Notes under the pieces: generated by a model
The model's input: the letters and a program-made list of their open reading frames with translations, nothing else
Database searches by the model: none
What the model was told of the DNA's origin: nothing
In this document: piece after piece, positions 56,940-64,000 of the stretch
Layout: the number at the start of each line of letters is the position of its first letter
How positions within the stretch are numbered: position 1 is the stretch's first letter
Position numbers and translations under genes: made by a program
Assembly (NCBI GenBank): GCA_003194525.1
Contig: NBIV01000258.1
Span: forward strand, 1-64,000
Source: Gracilariopsis chorda
Lineage: Eukaryota; Rhodophyta; Florideophyceae; Gracilariales; Gracilariaceae
Length of the DNA: 64,000 nt
Reading direction: 5' to 3'

Positions 56940-59900
56940 TTACGAGCTAGTGCGTCCGAGGACGATTCGACCGACGAGGGCGTCATCGATATTCTCTGAG
57001 ACATCCAGTTTTGCGCGCCTACAGTAGCCTAACACCTGAGATCGCGGAAATTGAGTGGTGGGCTCCCAGGTGTCGCTATACGACGGATATCCGTACCAGC
57101 GTACTCTGAACAGCGGACGGTTGTCCTCATCGTCCCATCCGTCGGCCATGATTCGTTCTATAACGTACTTCTCAGTAGGATCGGACTCTCCCGTCTCTGT
57201 TGGTTCACCCTCGGCAGTGGCCGTTAGCTTACGAGTTTCCTCGATTTGGTTGCCTCGCGACGAAAGATCTCGAGTCGCGAGTTGGCGCATGGCAGGGCTC
57301 CTAACGACGGCCCGTTCCTGGCCCATTGTCCTAGACGTCCTGGTTTCCTCTGGTTGGGCGGTTGCCTTCAACGTCTGTTTCGGCTGTTCCGATTCAATTG
57401 GCGGTCCTACGACGCTCCGCGTCGCTTCGTGCTCGATACTTGCCCATGGGGGCTCCTCCTTTTCCGGTGGTACTGTATCTGGCTTGTTAGGGCTGTCCCC
57501 TTGTTGCACGGCATCCCGTAACGTCGGGTCAGCCGAAACACCCTTTTTGCGTGGTCCTGCCACTGCTCTTACATCCCTGTCATCCTGCTTAATTACTTCT
57601 GCGGAGATGTCGCGACGGTTCCGTGCTTCTGCACTTCGAGAGTCGACGCGCGACAGTGTGACTTCTGACGTGGCGCTCTCGCCTTCATCTCTTTCAGCGA
57701 GTGGCCGTTGCTTATTGAGCTCGGGCTCCTCCGTTCGGACTTCGGAACAGCCGTCTGGTCGGGTGTCCTTGGGAGACTTGTGCGCGATCTCCGCAAGCTT
57801 CCGTGGGGAAGGAGCAGCGTGCTGCACCGTAGCGGCACGGATTGCTTCCTTAGGGCCAGCAATTTGGGCTGGGCCAATAAGATTGCTCGTTTCTGAACGT
57901 CGGACTATCGACCCATCCTTCGAGGCTTGTGAGCCATCCTTTATGCCTTGTGCGCCGTGTGGCAGATATTTTGAGGCCACCTTCCCCCTCTTAGGCTCGT
58001 CGGCGACTTGCGGCGCCACCAGTGGCTGTGGCAGCTCCCGTGGCTCGATGCGGTCACGTGCAGCCTGCTCTGGCTGCGTGTCAGCTTCAGGGCTTGGTGC
58101 GCGCACCACCCCATCGCGTGAGACGCGTTCTACTTCATCACCTTTCTTGATCACTTCAGTGTTTTCGTTGAACTCGACAACTTCATACGGCTCTGTTGCA
58201 ATCGGCGCAAGTTTATGCCGGCGCTTACGCTCGTTCTTGTTCTTGGAGTTCTCTTCATCTTTGCGGTCGATCCTCACGAAGACGTGTCTTCCAACTTGAA
58301 GATCTGGTAAAGCCGGTCGTAGGTTCGCATCATAATTGCGCTTGTAACTGGCTTGGGCCTTTCCCATTTCTTCTGCAGCTTGAGCCGCGCATGCGCGTAG
58401 CTCATTCCTCCAGCGTCGGTGAAACTGGGTAGAAGTCTCCTCCTGGTCCCTATCCTGCGAGTCAATCTCGATCAGTAATGCCGGCGGGCGGCGTGATAGT
58501 ACCAGCTCAAACGGTGCCAATTTCGTTGTCGAATGTACTTGCGTGTTGTATGCATAACACAGTGTATCTGTATAAAGGTCCCAATTTTTCGGATGGTCCG
58601 CAATGTAGTGCCCTAGCGCGGCTAAGATTGTGCGGTTGTACCGCTCCACTTGGCCGTTACAATGAGGATGATAGGTCGTGGTAAACACGTTCTTGATGCC
58701 CAATATCCTATATACATCTTGAAAGAAGCGTACAACAAATTGCTTACCATTATCTGAGAGCAGAACCTTCGGTGGGCCATAGTAATACACCCAATGGTGG
58801 ATAAACGCTCGTGCTATCACGGGTGCAGTAATCCGTTTAAGCGGAACAGTCTTTACCAGCTTGGAGAAGCGATCGGTGATTACCAAGAGGTATCGGTTTC
58901 CTCGCTTAGAGCGAATCAGCTCGCCAAGGATGTCGATGCTGACATACTGTCGGGGCGCTTTCGCCGGGAATAGCTTAAGTGGCTTCTTCTTTCTCCACAA
59001 TTTCACTCTGTTCTTAGCGCAGGTTGCGCATAGCTTAGCTGTCGCGTGACAATCGATTGCCAAAGTTGGCCAATAGAAGTCCTTCCTGAGGCTCAGGTAG
59101 AGTTTTGGTCCTCCTGGATGAGCAGATAGCTGTGGATAATGGGCCAGATGCAGTCCCCTGCTCTTCAGCGAGTGAGGTATCACAATCTGATCACTTTTCG
59201 ACAGTTCGAATAATAATACCACGATCGTCGAGACGAAATGGTAGCTCCTCCCCACCGTGAAGAGGGGAGCGGATGCCCACACAGAAGGGATCTGTGAACT
59301 GTTCACGTAAGAGCGCCTCGAGGGAGACACGCTCCAATTGTTGATCAGCAGGCATTTCCGTCGTCTGGGCGACAAGAAGGTCGAAGTAGTATTCGTCCTC
59401 GTCGAATTCCTCCAGGATGTCTGGTTCCATTTCCACTTTTTGAGAATCACTCATTAGCAAGCATGGGATGTCGTCATCGACCGGTAACTGGGTTTCGCCC
59501 AAAGTTTCCAATCGCGATAGCGCGTCAGCACGCACGTTTGAAGTTCCCTTCTTGTAAGTGATGGTGAAGTCGAACTCGGAAAGGCGCAAGCCCCATCTCA
59601 TAAGACGTCCCGAAGGGTCGGATATGGACATGAGCCATCGCAGGCAAGAATGATCGGTATTGACCGTGAAATGGACACTCTGTAGGTAAGGCCGAAGGAT
59701 TCTAAGAGCCCATACCACAGCAAGGCACTCCTTTTCTGACACAGATTAATTCCTTTCTGCCTGATGCAGTGATCGAGACCAGTATCCGATGGGATACCGT
59801 TTCCCGTCCTTATGGGTTTGAAAAAGGGCACACCCTACTTGATAATCGCTAGCGTCCGTGTTGACGGAAAAGAGCAAATTCGGTTTCGGAAGACTGAGCA

Positions 59901-62900
59901 CAGGGGCTGAGGTCAGCATGCACTTTAGCGTTTCGAAAGCTTCCGTTTCGGGATTTCCAAATTTCTGCAACTGTGAAGGCTGAACTTTCTTCAAAAGGGC
60001 ATTGAGAGGTGCAGCGATGTGCGAGTAGCGTGGGACGAATCGTCTGTAGACGTTACAAAGCCCTAGGAAGGCTCGTAGATGGGTCTGTGTCTTTGGAGGT
60101 TTCGCCTCACTTATTGCAACCGTTTGCACTTCCTCTATCTCCAAGGTACCTGGCTTGATCCGGTGTCCCAAATACTTGACTTGGTTCGTGAACTATTCGC
60201 ATTTCTTGATCTTCAGTGTGATCCCTGCATGGTTGAGGGATTTGAGGATCACCTCCACGTCGTTGAAGTGTTCTTCATAGTCACGGCTGACGACAATGAT
60301 GTCATCCAAGTAGACTAAGCAAGTCTTCCACTTATACTGGGACAAGATGATGTCAATGGCGCGCTGGAAGGTGCCGTAGGCATTCGTCAACCCAAAGAGC
60401 ATTCGCTTAAAGGATAGAGCCACGCGTGGCATACTAAAGCGATTTTGTCGCGGTTCTCCGCAGCGACTGGTACTTGCCAGTATCCCCAATTTGCGTCTAA
60501 CCTAGTAAACAAATTGGCTGTTCCAAAACTATCGATAAATTCATCCATTCGTGGAAGCGGGTAGGTATTCCTGACCGTTACTGCATTCAGTTTCCTATAG
60601 TCAACGCAAAAGCGTAGCGAACCATCGCTCTTTAGCACGAGCACAACTGGGGACTCCCAAGCGGATTGAGCGGGCTCAACGATTCCCTTCTCCAACATGG
60701 AGTTAACGCGCTCCTGTTTGATTTGTCGAGTACGCGGTCCTGCACGGTAAGGTGGTTGTGCGATGGGTCTTGTACCCGGCAAAGTGTCGATATGATGCTC
60801 TGTTGCGGCTATCTGGCCAATACGGCCGTTCCACATATGTGAAAACTTCAATAGTAGACGGCGCAACTTCGGTTGATGCTCCTCTGAAACGTGTTCCATT
60901 TTCACGCCCTCGAGGGCTTTTTCGGCTTCTTCTTCCGAAACTTTCTCCTCCTTCAGTGGTTTCAGGCTATTTTGTTCCTCCATCAGGGTTGGGGGTGGTT
61001 GCTGCTCATTCGTTGATGTTAACCCTAGGACATCAGACGTCATTACGTGCATCGGTAACACCATAGATGGGTGAGGTAACGCGGTCCCAATGACCTGATT
61101 CTTGTGCAACCGGCATTCGTTCGAACCGGTATTACTGACCAGAACCTGGAATGGCCTGTTAGGTTTCACCTGAGCGATGCCGTTCGCAATGAGTACTCCA
61201 TGAGTGTGATAGAGTGCCGAGTTCGGCTGCACCACAATAAGTCCATGCATTGTCGTTTTGGCGGTCACCCACGCCTGGCATTGAGGCGGTATAACAGCCA
61301 TTTGGGCGACACGAATCTTTGGGGAAGTTCTGCCCTGGGGGGTTTCATATTCCTGTGAAGGAGGCAGTGGAACAGCGGAAGCGGGTCGTCGCAATGGTCG
61401 GCGTACAATAGGTACGGTCGTGCCGTCTACCAGCTCAATTTTCCGACTCTTCAGACGAATAGCGTCGATAAACTTATCACAATAATCACAACCCAGGACC
61501 ACTGGCGCTGCTAACGTGGAACACACGATGAAAGGTAACATGAAAACATGATTTCTGACTTTGACCACAAGCTGTATGGGCCTCTTGTTAGCATCCCGGA
61601 TATCCGGTAATACTGCCTCTTGGATTCGAGCCTGCTCGTCATCATTCAATTCCGATATCCTGATGAAGTTTGGGCCTGCACCCGTGTCGAGCACTGCTAG
61701 TTTGCGTGTCAGGAGCAATTGTGAAGAGCCAACGTTGGCATAGATCTTATAATTACGGCGAGCCATGATCATGACGAAGTCCATCCTTCTTCCTGGGCAC
61801 ACATATCGTATCCAAAGGAGCGTCAAACTGCAGTCAAGCTGCACCTGTTCTCCGACATTCGAAGATCTATCTGGCCTCAGAAGGACCTTCAGCGTAACTT
61901 CCCGGGAGCAGGGTAATGTTGGAACCCTGGCCAGCATAATGGGATCGATCCCTGCCGACCCCTTGAGGACTCCCTCCCCTAGTTTACCGATTGAGCGGGC
62001 TTTTCGCCCTCCACAGGGGCTGCTGCTTTCAGCAGAGACTGCACATGGGGTGAATTCGTGCCTGGGGTAGCAGAGGCGTTTTGACGCATCCCCTCAGTGA
62101 ATACCCATGCTTCGGCCTTCCAATACGAACTCGCGGGTACGCGTTCCCTCTCTGCCTGGTGTAAGGCCTCATACTTCAGGACGATCCTGAATAACTTCTT
62201 AGAGGAGAGCGTGAACTCTGATGCCACATGATGCTTCGCTTAGAAATTGTAGCAAATCAGGCTAGCCCTAGTCGGCCTTGGTTGGGCATGAAGAACACGG
62301 GTATCAACCCATCCTGGCTTCTTAGACCTAAATCCTCCCGGGGGCGGGACCATTCCCTCCCTTCTATAATGGTATCGGCGTTGATCCATGGCCAACAGGG
62401 CGCTCTTTTCTGTTGAAGGTAACTCCGTAGTTGGTATGGAACCAATGGGCTCTCCCAAGTAGTGAAAACCATCGTGTGCATCGTGACTCGTTGGTGCAGG
62501 GGTCTGCATAGAAGCTTGGGTGTTCTCCGGGAACTCAATGTACATCAAACGACCTCGTTTTGCAGTAAGCTGCTCCGATGTGAGCTTTCGGGTGTGATTC
62601 GGCCGCTTGCCGCGGGCTCGGACTGCGTCCCCCTCAGCTTTTGCAAAACGGACGAGTTCCAGAAACTTAATACGAGTGTGCCTCTCCTGATGATGGGCAA
62701 CGAGAGACATGATAGCCTTCTGTAATCCATCGACGTACAGCGTCATCTTATCATCCATCGATTGAACATTACCGCAACGAGTTGCAGCATTATTCAACCT
62801 TGAACTGAACCCAATCTAGTCTTCATCGTCTTTTTGGGTTACATCCCTGAGGTCCAGGATCGCGCTCCTAATAGCGTTGGAAGTCGCGTAGTGACGCCGA

Positions 62901-64000
62901 AAGTACTGCACAGCCTCTGGCCAGCTAGCCACGTCACCGTCATCTACACTCAAGGAGCTGCTCACGGCTCGGTATTATTCGAGAGCAAAATCCTTCAGGA
63001 AATATGGTAAGGCCACCAGCGCTTGAGCCTCGCTCATATCCAGGTTGTCGGCCTCAGTGATGAATCAGCTAAGAAAGTCAAACACAAGTATCGGGTCCTT
63101 TCCGTTGAAGGTAAGGTCATGGGACCCAATCTTCATTCGGCGAATGTGATCTCTGACCTTCCCAGTCTCACGCCCAGAGTGTTTGTGCTTACGAACACAT
63201 AAACGGTACATTTGATAGTTCATAATCTTCCGATAAAGCGGATTAGTGCAGGGTAGCGGTTTCAACCCTCGATAAGGCGGCCCCTTTTTGCGGCGCAGTA
63301 GTGAGCTACTCCTCTTCCTCTTCGAACGTCGATATTCGTCTTCGCTAGAACTATCGTCTTCAGACGTGTCGTCCTCCTCAGATCTCTCCGAGTCCGAGTC
63401 GTCATCATCGGAATCATCCGAATCTTCATCTTCGTCGGTCGAGTCGTCCCTCGCGGATATCTGCTCCTTCTTGGAGCGCCACGGTGGCTTCTTCTTCTGT
63501 CCGGAACGGTGGTCTTCGTCCTTTGACGACAGCTTGGGCTGTCTGGCGCTTCTCGCCTTACTCTCATCTACGTCTATTGGCGTGTTCACCACGTGTTTCA
63601 GAAGCTCAAGGCGTAGGTTGACGCGTGAGAGGACCTCCTCAACAGTGACCGGTAATGCTGGTGGGGCCCCGGGGGTGTCTTTTCTTGCCTCCATTATGCG
63701 ATTAACGTCTTCTCGGATAATCCGAACCGTCTCAGATAGCTGATTGTCGTTTCGTAGGTTCCGCATGGCGAGGTGCGCCTCACGTAACGTCTCCACTGAC
63801 GATGTCAACCGGTTGATCCGACGGTCCATTTCCTCCAGACGGAACTTCTGCGTCTCAGATTCCGCGTGGAGTTGCTGCAGTTCAGCACGAAAGGTGCTGT
63901 CATCACCAGAACGAGACCCAGGTGGGGTAGCAGCTTCTCTAGCAACTGGATTCGGTACATCCGAAGAGGCTCCAGCTCATCCGGTTGAACGTTACTTCCT
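56940..64000 (-). mobile_element. Ty3/gypsy chromovirus (element E), best-preserved copy
   Basis: Minus-strand parts, from the right edge inward: gag (64,000 to about 62,240) with a coiled-coil N-terminal stretch, an acidic Ser/Asp/Glu tract near 63,330-63,460 and a zinc-knuckle-like remnant near 62,240. Protease has LAVLDTGAGPNFI (near 61,700). Reverse transcriptase has RFCVDYRKLNAVT (near 60,600) and CLVYLDDIIV (near 60,315). RNase H spans about 59,450-60,000. Integrase has the zinc-binding H-H-C-C region (59,030-59,160), SIDILGELIRSKRGN (near 58,930), VLLSDNGKQFV and YHPHCNGQVERYNR. A charged linker of about 350-400 residues follows, then a chromodomain (about 57,010-57,170, with FRVRWYGYPSYSDTWEP). 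The gag end and 5' LTR lie beyond the window. It has only a handful of breaks and one open stretch of 836 codons, so it is the youngest gypsy copy here. Confidence 0.95.

Noticed and set aside
57055-58299. 414-codon plus-strand ORF
   Set aside because: It is the mirror of the charged integrase-chromodomain linker on the minus strand. Its Ser-rich composition is what the complement of such a region gives, and it has no motif.

Overview
The window reads as an intergenic, transposon-dense stretch of a eukaryotic nuclear genome. There are no bacterial-style operons, rRNA, tRNA or CRISPR arrays. Almost every recognisable protein comes from a mobile element, and the few cellular-type genes (a CAMK-like kinase, a DUF676-type lipase) have long uninterrupted reading frames. 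A compact-gene, repeat-rich lineage such as a red alga would fit, but the sequence alone does not settle the organism.

Layout from left to right. 1-5.5 kb: LTR-like repeat fragments, a MULE-like remnant with a SWIM finger, and a decayed membrane-protein-like stretch. 5.74-11.29 kb: an old Ty3/gypsy element (element A) with both LTRs. 11.3-14.6 kb: nothing recognisable. 14.6-18.2 kb: an old partial gypsy element (element B), a relative of the one at the right edge. 19.8-22.0 kb: a decayed Helitron on the minus strand, followed by two short tandem-repeat tracts up to 24.4 kb. 24.76-35.64 kb: two similar LTRs bracketing a minus-strand chromovirus (element C) and a plus-strand antisense ORF. A 2.77-kb hAT transposon with a perfect 8-bp target duplication lies inside this interval. 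35.90-44.38 kb: a PIF/Harbinger transposon. 44.4-47.4 kb: a TATA-box-led short ORF, a diverged duplication and unassigned sequence. 47.5-52.1 kb: an old gypsy element (element D). 52.1-55.0 kb: unassigned. 55.1-64.0 kb: an antisense ORF and a well-preserved minus-strand chromovirus (element E) that runs off the right edge.

The main result is the Harbinger unit. Identical 18-bp terminal inverted repeats, each flanked by TTA, lie 8.5 kb apart. Just inside them, in opposite orientation, are the two genes this superfamily needs, a Myb/SANT-like partner and a DDE transposase, and both are open from start to stop. Between them sits about 5.4 kb of more GC-rich sequence carrying a kinase gene, a lipase gene and at least one further ORF. 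The simplest reading is an apparently autonomous Harbinger that has captured a block of cellular genes as cargo. The cargo reading frames are interrupted while the transposition genes are not.

A second pattern links elements C and E. Each has a plus-strand ORF of the same unrecognised family lying antisense to pol, downstream of the chromodomain. One copy has a TATA box about 110 bases before its start codon.
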